10,823 bases of DNA from Bacteroidota bacterium (GCA_023415275.1 JAEZLJ010000056.1:1-10823), one strand, 5' to 3'; positions 1 to 7,633 are shown, counted from the first letter of the stretch. Translations and numbers: made by a program. The notes: generated by a model from the letters alone, not told the origin.

Positions 1-1
1 G

Positions 2-496
2 GAAAGAGATGTATTGGCAACTAACCTACAAACTACTACAGCAGAAAAAGAAGAGCTGGCACAAACTGTTGATGTTGCCTCTACTTTTACTGCATCCAAC
101 ATCCAGATCACTCCTATCAAGGAAAAGAAAAATGGTAAAGAAAAAGTAACCACTACCGCTAAGCGTGTAGATAAGTTGGTTGTTTCTTTTGACGTGGAGA
201 ATCGTGTAGCACGTTCCGGCCCCGCTGATATGTATGTAATTGTTACAGGTCCTGATGGTAATGTAATCAATGATCCAAACCTTGGTTCAAGCACTTTGAC
301 TACGCGTACAGATGGTGACAGGCCTTACACATTTAAGACCACTGCAGAATACGAGCAGGGAACACGTAAGACCATTTCTATTCCATTGCGCCAGGATCAT
401 TTCCAAACTGGAAACTATAAGATTGAAATATATCAAAATGGATTTAAGATAGCTGAGGGTGTAAGAACCCTGAAAAAAGGTGGTTTATTCGGTTAA
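2..496 (+). CDS. C-terminal part of an unrecognised protein, 5' end outside window
   Basis: The reading frame is open from the left edge (first whole codon at position 2, residues ERDV), so 164 residues are visible and the true start lies upstream. The first in-frame start-like codon, TTG at 14, sits inside this continuous frame and is probably not the real start. Visible residues 1-25 are polar and helix-prone (TTTAEKEELAQTV) and may be the end of a coiled coil. The rest looks beta-rich, with a Lys-rich loop (KEKKNGKEK), a core around KLVVSFDVENRVA, then YVIVTGPDGNVI and a GNYKIEIYQNG hairpin, ending in a basic, glycine-rich tail (LKKGGLFG). No catalytic motif, signal peptide or membrane segment is visible in this part. 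I do not recognise the family by name; a coiled coil followed by a beta-sandwich domain is the best structural guess. The gene is closed by the stem-loop at 520-553. Confidence is high that it is coding and low on function. Confidence 0.8.
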   Translation, partial: ERDVLATNLQTTTAEKEELAQTVDVASTFTASNIQITPIKEKKNGKEKVTTTAKRVDKLVVSFDVENRVARSGPADMYVIVTGPDGNVINDPNLGSSTLTTRTDGDRPYTFKTTAEYEQGTRKTISIPLRQDHFQTGNYKIEIYQNGFKIAEGVRTLKKGGLFG

Positions 497-519
497 TTCT
501 CATTTCCAACTCCTACAGA

Positions 520-553
520 AAAACGCCTGATAATTTTTATTATCAGGCGTTTT
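520..553. terminator. Bidirectional intrinsic terminator
   Basis: A perfect 14-bp inverted repeat (arms 520-533 and 540-553, containing ACGCCTGATAA and its complement) encloses a 6-base loop. The arm ends give a short T run on both strands: TTTT at 550-553 on plus, and TTTTTC on minus after the other arm. It lies 24 bases after the stop of the plus-strand gene and 27 bases after the stop of the minus-strand fasciclin gene, so it probably terminates both convergent transcripts. Confidence 0.85.
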
Positions 554-579
554 CATTTTATGTCATATCTACCAGTTAT

Positions 580-1869
580 TTATTGAGGCCTTAATACCTG
601 GTCTATCTTGTGTAATACTCCATTGATATATAGCTGATCACTGGTACCTGCAGGAGCAGGTGTAGGATTGATCAATATATTTGAAGCAGTTGGATTAGCT
701 AAACCTTTTACAGTGGCATCTGTAACCCCTGTAGCACCAAAATTAGCCTGTAATGTCACACCTGGATGGGCAGGCAAGGCTGTGTTCAGCAGTGTAGGTA
801 CAGTGGTTGGAGTAGTTGGGAAATTAACTGTAAATGCCCTGGATCCCAGTAAATGATACACAACAATACCTTTAACTGTTTGGGCCGATAAGGCGCCAAA
901 TAAGGCGGGATTCTGAAATACATCCGGGGTGGCCGCTAAAGTAGCAGCCTGGCCCTGGGCAATAGCAGGCGCTTGTTGCTGTGCTATCACTGGTGCCTGT
1001 GCCGCTGCTTCCTCGGGCGTAGCTCCTCCTGCTATCAATTGCTGTGTAATAACAGGTATCATCTGGGCGGTTACAATAGGAATGAGTGCAAGCGTGATCT
1101 GTCCTGTCAGTATCTGCTTAAAGGCAGCATCTGTAGGTGCAAACACTGTCAAACTAGCTGCAGGATTCAATAAAGCTGCCTGTAACGAACTGGCAGCCAC
1201 CGAGCCGCTGTCTGCTCTTTGAATAGCTGCTTTCAAATAGGTGAGCTCCGGATCAGCACTGATACGGTTCCATAAGAATTGAGATGCGGGCGCTACCAAT
1301 ACAGGCACTTTATGGATCACACTGTTGCCAGCTAAAATATCAGCCTGTATCACAGGAATATTATTCACCCATAAGGTTGTTCCTCGTTTTGAAGGGAAAA
1401 TGGACATTCTTAAACCTGGAGGTAGGGTGGCTGATGGAGGAGCCAAAACCAGTGAACTTGGTTCCTGCAAATTTGGAAAATTAGTTGAGATCTTATTGGC
1501 TGTCAACATTTGACCACCTATTAATCCATAGCGCAAAAGGGTATCTAATTGTCCTGGTCTGAATGCAGCCACTGCTGCGGGAGTGGTGATTCCTATAGCC
1601 TGGAAAGCCGAATTGGCCGGGGCAAAAAAAGTATATACACCTGTTTTATCACTCAATACTGCAGTTAAATTAGCGCCTGCTCTGGCCACCGCTGCTTTTA
1701 GGATGCTGAAGTCTGCATCATTCAAAGCATCTATAATGGATGTGGATGCCGCTGCAGGTTGCTGAATGGGTGTTGGTGTCAGGTTGTCCTTATTACACGC
1801 AGTCAATAAGCTTACGGCACCCGTAAGTACCATTAAAGGCTTTAACCACTTATATAAGTTCAATTTCAT
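580..1869 (-). CDS. Two-domain fasciclin (FAS1) lipoprotein
   Basis: This 429-residue protein is probably an outer-membrane-anchored adhesion or ligand-binding lipoprotein. It starts with a lipoprotein signal peptide (MKLNLYKWLK..., lipobox LLTAC, lipidated Cys25). The residues after the Cys, N-K-D-N, resemble the Bacteroidota surface-export signal, which has Lys then acidic residues. Two FAS1 repeats follow. Domain 1 (about 44-192) has the H1-type motif TFFAPANSAF at 80-89 and the H2-type motif NSVIHKVPVLVAP at 182-194. Domain 2 (about 203-428) has TVFAPTDAAF at 241-250, VYHLLGSRAF at 337-346 and NGVLHKIDQVLRP at 416-428. Domain 2 carries an Ala/Gln/Pro-rich insertion of about 70 residues (255-325). 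FAS1 domains are known in cell adhesion and surface proteins; the ligand here cannot be read from sequence. The gene starts 29 bp after the TonB receptor gene on the same strand, so the two are probably co-transcribed. The ATG start is supported by the complete signal peptide; the leader is A/T-rich with no Shine-Dalgarno. Confidence 0.92.
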   Translation of the reverse strand: MKLNLYKWLKPLMVLTGAVSLLTACNKDNLTPTPIQQPAAASTSIIDALNDADFSILKAAVARAGANLTAVLSDKTGVYTFFAPANSAFQAIGITTPAAVAAFRPGQLDTLLRYGLIGGQMLTANKISTNFPNLQEPSSLVLAPPSATLPPGLRMSIFPSKRGTTLWVNNIPVIQADILAGNSVIHKVPVLVAPASQFLWNRISADPELTYLKAAIQRADSGSVAASSLQAALLNPAASLTVFAPTDAAFKQILTGQITLALIPIVTAQMIPVITQQLIAGGATPEEAAAQAPVIAQQQAPAIAQGQAATLAATPDVFQNPALFGALSAQTVKGIVVYHLLGSRAFTVNFPTTPTTVPTLLNTALPAHPGVTLQANFGATGVTDATVKGLANPTASNILINPTPAPAGTSDQLYINGVLHKIDQVLRPQ

Positions 1870-1898
1870 ATAATTATTTTAAGTCTTTGGATTTTGTC

Positions 1899-4601
1899 TT
1901 ATAATACATTGTAGGCAAAGCTTACATAATATAACCCACCTATACTGGGGTTACCTACTGCAGTACGGTAATATTGATTACCCAAATTAGTAGCGCCTAT
2001 TTTAAATTGTGATTTAATAGAATGAACCTTAATTGAAAAAGCAGCATCTATTACATTAAATGAAGGAAGATCTCCCTGGGTGAAATCATTCTCATAAAAG
2101 AAACCTTTCTGCCAGCGCCAGGCTAAATTGAAACCAAGAATATTATTAGGTCCGAAGCCTGTGTTGCCTACACCCAACACTGTCCTGTAGCGTGGTGTAT
2201 TAAAAAATGCACGGAAACCAACAGGTACATTTTTAATGGTATCAGAAGATACATTACCATTCACTACAAAATTAGCAGGCAATAAATATTCCGCACTGAT
2301 ACCCCAGCCATAGGTCTTTACCTTTTCAGGTGAGTTGACCACAATTGAGTATCCCTTGGTGGTAGACAATTGCAATACATCCCTGCGGGTAATGAAATCC
2401 TTATAATTGCCTGTATAATAGTAGGCATCTATCAAAAGCTTTTTCTGGATCAGGGTTTTATAGCCCACTTCAAATGTGGTCACTGACTCAGGTTTTACTT
2501 CCTTATAAGGAATGGTCTCTCCCACTGTTCCTTGTGGAGATACACTATTAGGAGGATTTTTGACAAGATCATATTTCTCCCATAATGCCTTATTGGCTCC
2601 TAATAAAGTTCCTGTACCCACATTCAAATCAATCCATTGTTGTTGTGTACTTGGAAAGCGATAAGCTGTCTGATAGGATAAGCGAATATTATGATCCTTT
2701 GCAGGCTTAATCACTGCTGTCACCCTTGGAGTAAAGCGGCCTTCAAAATTCTCATTCTTATCATACCTGCCGGAAGCAGTTAACTTCAAAAGATCTTTAA
2801 CGATCTCCTTGCCCACCTGTGCGTAAGCACCATATTCATTTATTTTAATAGGTCCTTCCTTATCAGCGAACAGAGTGCCCTGGCTGTTAAGCACATATTG
2901 CTTCCAGTTGCCACCTACCAATACTTCAGCCACTTTCACTGCATCGGACAAATTGTATTGACCTTCCACCATATAAAGGTCTGTACGGTCAACAAACAAA
3001 CCACCTGTAGGTATAGGTAATGATCTTACCTTGTCAAACAAAGACCTGAACTGTTGTGATCCTGCAGCAGGTCTTCCCTTATCAGCCACACTCCTGGCAA
3101 TATTATGAGATTCCATATCTCCCCTTCCACCCTGCCTGGCGTTCAAATAGGCAAAAGCATATTCCTGGTACCATTGTGAACTAGGTTTCCATGCTTCATT
3201 GAATAACTGGGTAGTCACTGTCAGGTTGTGCGACTCTCCAGCATTTTCCTGAGTTGTATAACCACGCAGGAACCATTTGTCTGAATTCAATTCCAGTTTG
3301 TACTGGCCCACCTTAAGGTCCTTCAGCGAGTAACGCTGGCTACCGGTGTACACTGTATTACCTGTACCCCAGTTTCCAGCCAGGATGGCTTCGATTTTGG
3401 GAGATAATTTATAATGTAATGCACCAGACAATTTAAAGTTCAGCGTGTTGGGATTGGCCACTTCATTCTCTGTGTAACCCGTCCTGGAAACCCTCATATC
3501 AGCAGCAATGCCTGGAGTGATGGTGCTTATATAATCCTTTAAAAAAGGAACCGCGGTACCAATGGAATTGAGTATAGAATTGAAGGTTGGGATCCTTGGA
3601 TCAGAAGTTTCATCACCATACACATTCACTCCATCATAATTAGGGTCGGTTTCCCTGGTACCTGCTACGATAGCGCCGGAAGTACCAAATCTTTTATAAT
3701 TACGGTAATCACGTGCCAACCAGTCTTTAGCCTGGATCAATTCTGTACTGATCTTGAAGGCGAATTTTTCTGAAACTTTTTTACCCCAGCGTAACGCCCA
3801 GTTGTAATAAGGAGATACGCCCCTTTCCTGGTCGTTTATATGCATGATACCGGTTTTAACCTGGTAAGAAAGGCCCTGGTATTTAAAAGGGTTTTTACTG
3901 TTGATCAGTAAAGTTCCGTTCATACCCCCTGGACCAAATAAGGCCGAGGAAGCACCCGGAAGCAATTCCATATTATCTACATCCAGTTCTGTCAATCCTA
4001 TTACACTACCAACGGAGAAGTTCAAACCAGGGGCCTGGTTATCCATTCCATCCACTATCTGGTTGAACCGCAGGTTACCACTTCCGGAGAAACCACGGGT
4101 GGTAGGCGTTTTAAAAGTCATTGAAGAGGCGACAACATCCACACCCTTTAAATTGGTAACCACATCATAATAGTTAGCAGCAGGGGCATTCCTGATGGTG
4201 GTAGCATTCACTCGCTCAATAGACACTGGAGACTCCAGTATCCGCTGAGGTGTGCGGGTAGCCGAAACCACTACCTCTTGCCCCAAAGAACTGGCAGGGG
4301 TTAAACTCACATCTACTGAAGCAGTGGAATTATCTACTGCTACTTCTTTTGGATCAAAACCGATAGAACTAAAAACTAATGTTACAGGCAATGATGGTAC
4401 AGTTAATTTAAATCCACCATTGGCATCTGTATAACTTCCCTGTGACCCACCTTTTACAGTAACGGAAACCGAAGGAATTCCCTCACCAGTAGTATTGTGT
4501 TTTACCACACCACTGATAACTACATTCTGAGCAAATACAGGGGGAAGTGAAAACAAGATCGCAGCAAGCAATACAGCCAAAAAACTCAGGCTTTTTCTCA
4601 T
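1899..4601 (-). CDS. TonB-dependent outer-membrane receptor with carboxypeptidase-regulatory-like domain
   Basis: This 900-residue protein is predicted to be a TonB-powered outer-membrane beta-barrel importer. A Sec signal peptide covers residues 1-24 (MRKSLSFLAV..., cleavage after VFA). A carboxypeptidase-regulatory-like beta-sandwich follows at about 27-102 (GVVKHNTTGEGIPSVSVTVK, then SYTDANGGF). A TonB-box-like stretch EVVVSAT is at 109-115, and the plug domain at about 117-238 includes TRGFSGSG, VDGMDNQ, MELLPGASSALFGPGGMNG and LLINSK. The remainder is the barrel, ending in strand LYYVSFAYNVL with a hydrophobic C-terminus. The architecture fits single-component receptors rather than classic SusC proteins, and no susD gene is adjacent. 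Its only close partner is the downstream FAS1 lipoprotein gene. The substrate is not evident: siderophore, heme, cofactor or peptide are all possible. The gene is divergent from purC across a 190-bp intergenic region. The ATG at 4601 is chosen because it begins the signal peptide; there is no Shine-Dalgarno upstream. Confidence 0.93.
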   Translation of the reverse strand: MRKSLSFLAVLLAAILFSLPPVFAQNVVISGVVKHNTTGEGIPSVSVTVKGGSQGSYTDANGGFKLTVPSLPVTLVFSSIGFDPKEVAVDNSTASVDVSLTPASSLGQEVVVSATRTPQRILESPVSIERVNATTIRNAPAANYYDVVTNLKGVDVVASSMTFKTPTTRGFSGSGNLRFNQIVDGMDNQAPGLNFSVGSVIGLTELDVDNMELLPGASSALFGPGGMNGTLLINSKNPFKYQGLSYQVKTGIMHINDQERGVSPYYNWALRWGKKVSEKFAFKISTELIQAKDWLARDYRNYKRFGTSGAIVAGTRETDPNYDGVNVYGDETSDPRIPTFNSILNSIGTAVPFLKDYISTITPGIAADMRVSRTGYTENEVANPNTLNFKLSGALHYKLSPKIEAILAGNWGTGNTVYTGSQRYSLKDLKVGQYKLELNSDKWFLRGYTTQENAGESHNLTVTTQLFNEAWKPSSQWYQEYAFAYLNARQGGRGDMESHNIARSVADKGRPAAGSQQFRSLFDKVRSLPIPTGGLFVDRTDLYMVEGQYNLSDAVKVAEVLVGGNWKQYVLNSQGTLFADKEGPIKINEYGAYAQVGKEIVKDLLKLTASGRYDKNENFEGRFTPRVTAVIKPAKDHNIRLSYQTAYRFPSTQQQWIDLNVGTGTLLGANKALWEKYDLVKNPPNSVSPQGTVGETIPYKEVKPESVTTFEVGYKTLIQKKLLIDAYYYTGNYKDFITRRDVLQLSTTKGYSIVVNSPEKVKTYGWGISAEYLLPANFVVNGNVSSDTIKNVPVGFRAFFNTPRYRTVLGVGNTGFGPNNILGFNLAWRWQKGFFYENDFTQGDLPSFNVIDAAFSIKVHSIKSQFKIGATNLGNQYYRTAVGNPSIGGLYYVSFAYNVL

Positions 4602-4791
4602 AGTGTCAATTTTAGTTAAAGAAATATGTAATCATGGGTCGTTGATTTTCCATTATTACCCGTATTTCTACGCGGAAAAATAAGCAATTGGCAAATCTTC
4701 GGGAAATTATTTTCGACGACTTCGGATAAGTTGTTGAAATTTTCGAAAGCCGTTTCCATCATATAAGGATGGTTCAATTTACTTTCGGGGC
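4602..4791. promoter_or_regulatory. Divergent promoter region between TonB receptor and purC (tentative)
   Basis: This 190-bp A/T-rich spacer must hold the promoters for both outward genes. Compared with the Bacteroidota consensus (TTTG near -33, TAnnTTTG near -7), each strand shows only imperfect candidates. Plus strand: TTGG at 4688-4691 and TATTTTCG at 4708-4715. Minus strand: TTTC at 4706-4703 and TATTTTTC at 4682-4675. The two candidates overlap, so the genes could share control. A 5-bp stem (CCATC 4756-4760, GATGG 4768-4772) lies 19 bases before the purC ATG. No riboswitch fold was recognised. Weak evidence; the boxes are pattern matches by eye. Confidence 0.3.
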
Positions 4792-5718
4792 ATGGGACAT
4801 TTTCAATTTGACGGCCAAACGGCTTTTTACCAGGGAAAGGTCAGGGATGTTTATACTATCAATAACCAGATACTGGTAATGGTAGCGTCCAACAGGATAT
4901 CAGCTTTTGATGTAATTCTGCCCAGGCCTATTCCATACAAGGGACAGGTATTGAATCAATTGGCAGCCTATATGCTCAATGCCACTGCGGATATATGTCC
5001 AAACTGGTTACTGGAAAGTCCTACCCCTAACAGCTCTATTGGAAACAAATGTGAACCTTATAAAGTAGAGGTGGTTATAAGAGGCAACCTTTGCGGACAT
5101 GCCTGGCGCACTTATAATAATGGCCAGCGCATTTTATGTGGTGCATTGATGCCCGATGGATTAAAAGAAAATGATTTCTTCCCTACGCCTTTGATCACCC
5201 CTTCCACGAAAGCCAGTGAAGGACATGATGAAGACATATCAGAAAAAGAAATCATTGAACAGGGATTAGTACCTGCCGCTGAATGGGCACAAATTCGCCA
5301 GTATGCATTGGCACTGTTTGAAAAAGGAAAAGAACTGGCACTTAAACAGGGGCTAATATTGGCTGATACAAAATATGAGTTTGGCAACCTGGATGGACGC
5401 ATTGTTTTGATGGACGAGATCCATACACCAGATTCTTCCCGCTATTTTTATGCAGATGGGTTTACTGAAAAACAGGAAAAAGGAGAAAAGCAGAAACAGC
5501 TCAGTAAGGAGTTTGTGCGTGAGTGGCTGATTCAAAATGAATTCATGGGTAAAGAAGGTCAAACGGTTCCTGAAATGAGTGATGAGTGGGTAGATACTAT
5601 ATCGAAAAGATATATTGAATTATATGAGAAGGTAACAGGTACCAGCTTTAAGCCTCAAGAGCTTACAGAAGATGAAAATTTTGAACTAATATCAACTGCG
5701 CTGGTAAAGTACGTGTAG
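4792..5718 (+). CDS. purC: Phosphoribosylaminoimidazole-succinocarboxamide synthase (SAICAR synthetase)
   Basis: PurC is a cytoplasmic enzyme of de novo purine synthesis. It joins CAIR and aspartate, using ATP, to form SAICAR. The 308-residue length fits the longer form of the family seen in Bacteroidota and yeast-type enzymes rather than the roughly 240-residue E. coli type. Visible family motifs include the N-terminal nucleotide-binding loop GKVRDVY (15-21), SNRISAFDVILP (33-44), VEVVIRG (92-98), the conserved PLITPSTKASEGHDEDIS (133-150), ADTKYEFG (191-198) and DEIHTPDSSRYF (208-219). No residue expected in these motifs appears to be missing. The ATG at 4792 is preferred because the alignment-like start (MGHFQFDGQTAFYQGK) fits and no in-frame ATG lies close upstream. 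No canonical ribosome-binding site is present at normal spacing. It stands alone between two minus-strand transport units and looks unrelated to them in function. Confidence 0.97.
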   Translation: MGHFQFDGQTAFYQGKVRDVYTINNQILVMVASNRISAFDVILPRPIPYKGQVLNQLAAYMLNATADICPNWLLESPTPNSSIGNKCEPYKVEVVIRGNLCGHAWRTYNNGQRILCGALMPDGLKENDFFPTPLITPSTKASEGHDEDISEKEIIEQGLVPAAEWAQIRQYALALFEKGKELALKQGLILADTKYEFGNLDGRIVLMDEIHTPDSSRYFYADGFTEKQEKGEKQKQLSKEFVREWLIQNEFMGKEGQTVPEMSDEWVDTISKRYIELYEKVTGTSFKPQELTEDENFELISTALVKYV

Positions 5719-5796
5719 CGCAGATTAATTTGATCCAGTAATCTTGGGTTACACTAAACCTGGCCTATTGTAATTAGTATTGGTTGAATAGATCTA

Positions 5797-6570
5797 TCAA
5801 AAGATCACCACAGGTTTATGGCCCTCGGGTTGCAGTAATTGCAGTTTCATATCAAATACATCCTCAAGCATTCCGGCATTCATCTGCCCTATGGCTGGAA
5901 GGTCATACTTTATCTCACCCTGCTTCATCAAAATAAGCCTGTCGGCAAAGCTTATAGCCAGGTTAATATCATGAATTATCGCTACTACAGTTATATTCTG
6001 AGTGCAAAGATCCTTTGCCAGTTTTAATAACTGGTACTGGTACTTTACATCCAGGTGAGAAACTGGTTCGTCAAGGAAAATAATTTTACTCACAGAAGCA
6101 TTTTCATGCCATACCTGTGCAAGCACCCTGCTCATTTGCACTTTCTGAGCCTCTCCACCGGATAAAGTATTATAATCCCTGTCATAAAATTCTTCCACTC
6201 CCATTTTTTGCATAGCCAGTTGCTGAATAGCGAGATCCTTTTGGCTGGGTACAGTATTGAAATGAGGATAACGACCCATTAATACCATTTCTCCAACTGT
6301 TACCGGAAAAGTGATATTATAATGCTGGGATAATACTGCTCTCCTTTGGGCTAGTTGCAGGCGGGTGTAGCTATTTAATTCTTTGCCATCGAATATTACC
6401 TGGCCGGTTGCAGGGTCCATATCTCCTGCCAGGAGTTTTAATAAGGTAGACTTCCCAGCACCATTGGCCCCCATGATCACATGGAAGGTATTGGCTTGAA
6501 AATGTATATTCGAGGATTGTAATAAGGTTTTATTGCTTATTTTATAAGAGATATTTCTCGCCTCAAGCAT
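5797..6570 (-). CDS. hmuV: Heme-type ABC transporter ATP-binding protein (HmuV-like)
   Basis: This is the cytoplasmic ATPase that powers import by the adjacent FecCD-family permease. With the chosen start it has 257 residues and all ABC landmarks: Walker A GANGAGKST (34-42), Q-loop in VLSQHYN (79-85), signature LSGGEAQ (136-142), Walker B IIFLDEP (163-169), D-loop SHLD (171-174) and the H-loop His200 in IIHD. Overall order and length match HmuV/FecE/BtuD-type ATPases; heme is inferred from the neighbouring HmuT-like protein. Start choice: an ATG at 6591 would give seven more residues (MGKKEDF), but the ATG at 6570 begins the usual MLEARNISY and is preceded by AGGAGG at 6581-6576 with 5 bases of spacing, so it is preferred. 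The gene overlaps the end of the permease gene by 8 bases, suggesting translational coupling. It is the last gene of the operon and converges on purC; no clear terminator is visible in the 78 bases between them. Confidence 0.93.
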   Translation of the reverse strand: MLEARNISYKISNKTLLQSSNIHFQANTFHVIMGANGAGKSTLLKLLAGDMDPATGQVIFDGKELNSYTRLQLAQRRAVLSQHYNITFPVTVGEMVLMGRYPHFNTVPSQKDLAIQQLAMQKMGVEEFYDRDYNTLSGGEAQKVQMSRVLAQVWHENASVSKIIFLDEPVSHLDVKYQYQLLKLAKDLCTQNITVVAIIHDINLAISFADRLILMKQGEIKYDLPAIGQMNAGMLEDVFDMKLQLLQPEGHKPVVIF

Positions 6571-7630
6571 AAAATCCTCCTTTTTGCCCATTGTTTTTTA
6601 TACTGTTCAATAGCCACAAGAAAACAGGCGCGCCAATGAAGGCTGTAATGATACCGATAGGCATTTCTGCAGGTGCTATGATGACACGGCAAACCATGTC
6701 TGTAATGGTAAGAACCGTAGCCCCTAATAAAGCAGATCCTATGATCAGGTACCTGTTGTCAGATCCCTTCATCAGCCTTAACAAATGAGGAATGATAAGT
6801 CCAACAAATGCAATCACTCCAACAAGTGAAGTAGCAATGGATACCAACAAGGTATTGATAAGGATTACATACAGTTTAAGACGCTGAGTATTTATCCCCA
6901 GGTAGCCTGCTTCCGTTTCGCCAAGTTGTAATGCATTTAATGATTTTGCATATCGAAGTGAAAGAAGAAAGCCTATTATACCTGAAATGCCAACCAGGAA
7001 AACTGCCTTCCAGTTAGCACCTGCAAAGGAGCCAAGGTTCCAGAAAGTTATGGAGCGAGCCTGGGGATCCCTGGCGATGTATGCCAAAAACCCTGTAGCG
7101 CCATTGGCAATAGCATTGATAGCGATTCCAGCCAGGATCATGACAGAGATATTTACCCTGTTTAGTGAAGCTGAAAAATAGTAAACGATCATGGTGGCTA
7201 CCAGGCCACCCACAAAAGCACAGGCAGGCATTAAGAGATCTCCAAGAAATGCCAGGCGGCCAAAGAATGCATTATTTCCGAGTACAATAAGGAGGGCTGC
7301 ACCTAAAGCAGAACCAGCAGAGGTACCAACCAATCCTGGTTCTACAATCGGGTTCCTAAATAATGATTGCATCAATGCACCGGACACAGAAAGAGAAGCT
7401 CCTACAAAAAGGCATAACAAGGTTCGCGGCAGACGTATCTGGAAAAACAAACCTTCATGCACTGGGTTCACGGTACCACTTCCGGCCACTTTATGTACTA
7501 TTAAGGCGAATATCTCTTTAAAGGATAAAAACACTGCACCGGTACCTGCCGAAATAATGACAGATACCACCAACATTAAAAACAATACTATATAGATAGT
7601 ACTATACCTTGTTTTCTTGAATATGCCCAT
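6563..7630 (-). CDS. hmuU: FecCD-family ABC permease, heme-type (HmuU-like)
   Basis: This inner-membrane permease of 355 residues is of the BtuC/FecCD family, whose members form a dimer of about ten helices each. The first membrane segment is at about 11-34. Family motifs are in order: IRLPRTLLCLFVGASLSVSG (65-84), NPIVEPGLVGTSAGSALG (93-110), SITFWNLGSF (193-202), GVIAFVGLIIPHLLRL (271-286, the conserved segment near the ATPase contact) and PAEMPIGIITAFIGAPVFLW (320-339). Length and motif spacing are normal, so it looks intact. It probably moves heme (or a siderophore or cobalamin) from the HmuT-like lipoprotein into the cytoplasm with the HmuV-like ATPase. Its ATG is three bases after the stop codon of the binding-protein gene, and its 3' end overlaps hmuV, so the three are one translationally linked unit. 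The short hydrophilic N-terminus MGIFKKTRYS before the first helix supports this start. Confidence 0.94.
   Translation of the reverse strand: MGIFKKTRYSTIYIVLFLMLVVSVIISAGTGAVFLSFKEIFALIVHKVAGSGTVNPVHEGLFFQIRLPRTLLCLFVGASLSVSGALMQSLFRNPIVEPGLVGTSAGSALGAALLIVLGNNAFFGRLAFLGDLLMPACAFVGGLVATMIVYYFSASLNRVNISVMILAGIAINAIANGATGFLAYIARDPQARSITFWNLGSFAGANWKAVFLVGISGIIGFLLSLRYAKSLNALQLGETEAGYLGINTQRLKLYVILINTLLVSIATSLVGVIAFVGLIIPHLLRLMKGSDNRYLIIGSALLGATVLTITDMVCRVIIAPAEMPIGIITAFIGAPVFLWLLNSIKNNGQKGGFYA
6576..6581 (-). promoter_or_regulatory. Perfect Shine-Dalgarno for hmuV
   Basis: The minus strand reads AGGAGG followed by ATTTT and then ATG at 6570-6568. The site lies inside the last codons of the permease gene. 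It decides the ATPase start in favour of 6570 over 6591, and it stands out because the other starts in this window lack such a site. Confidence 0.75.
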
Positions 7631-7633
7631 GAA

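Noticed and set aside
929..1222. Plus-strand open frame rich in Ala and Cys opposite the FAS1 insertion
   Set aside because: It is a by-product of the Ala/Gln-rich coding repeat on the other strand; there is no independent support.
1899..4601. Reading the receptor as a SusC of a polysaccharide-utilisation locus
   Set aside because: No susD-like gene, glycoside hydrolase or sensor-regulator is nearby, and the architecture fits single receptors better.
4769..4879. Small out-of-frame ORF starting ATGGTT just before purC and overlapping its start, a possible leader peptide
   Set aside because: There is no ribosome-binding site at proper spacing, the peptide (about 36 residues) shows no purine-related or attenuator signature, and the overlap with purC is easily chance.
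5719..5796. Possible terminator between convergent purC and hmuV
   Set aside because: The best inverted repeat (AGATTA 5722-5727 with TAATCT 5739-5744) is a weak A/T stem with an 11-base loop and no T run. It is not enough to call.
7191..7595. Plus-strand open frame of 134 codons opposite hmuU
   Set aside because: Its Pro/Thr/Lys/Arg-rich translation is what the reverse complement of a hydrophobic membrane gene gives. The permease on the minus strand explains the region.
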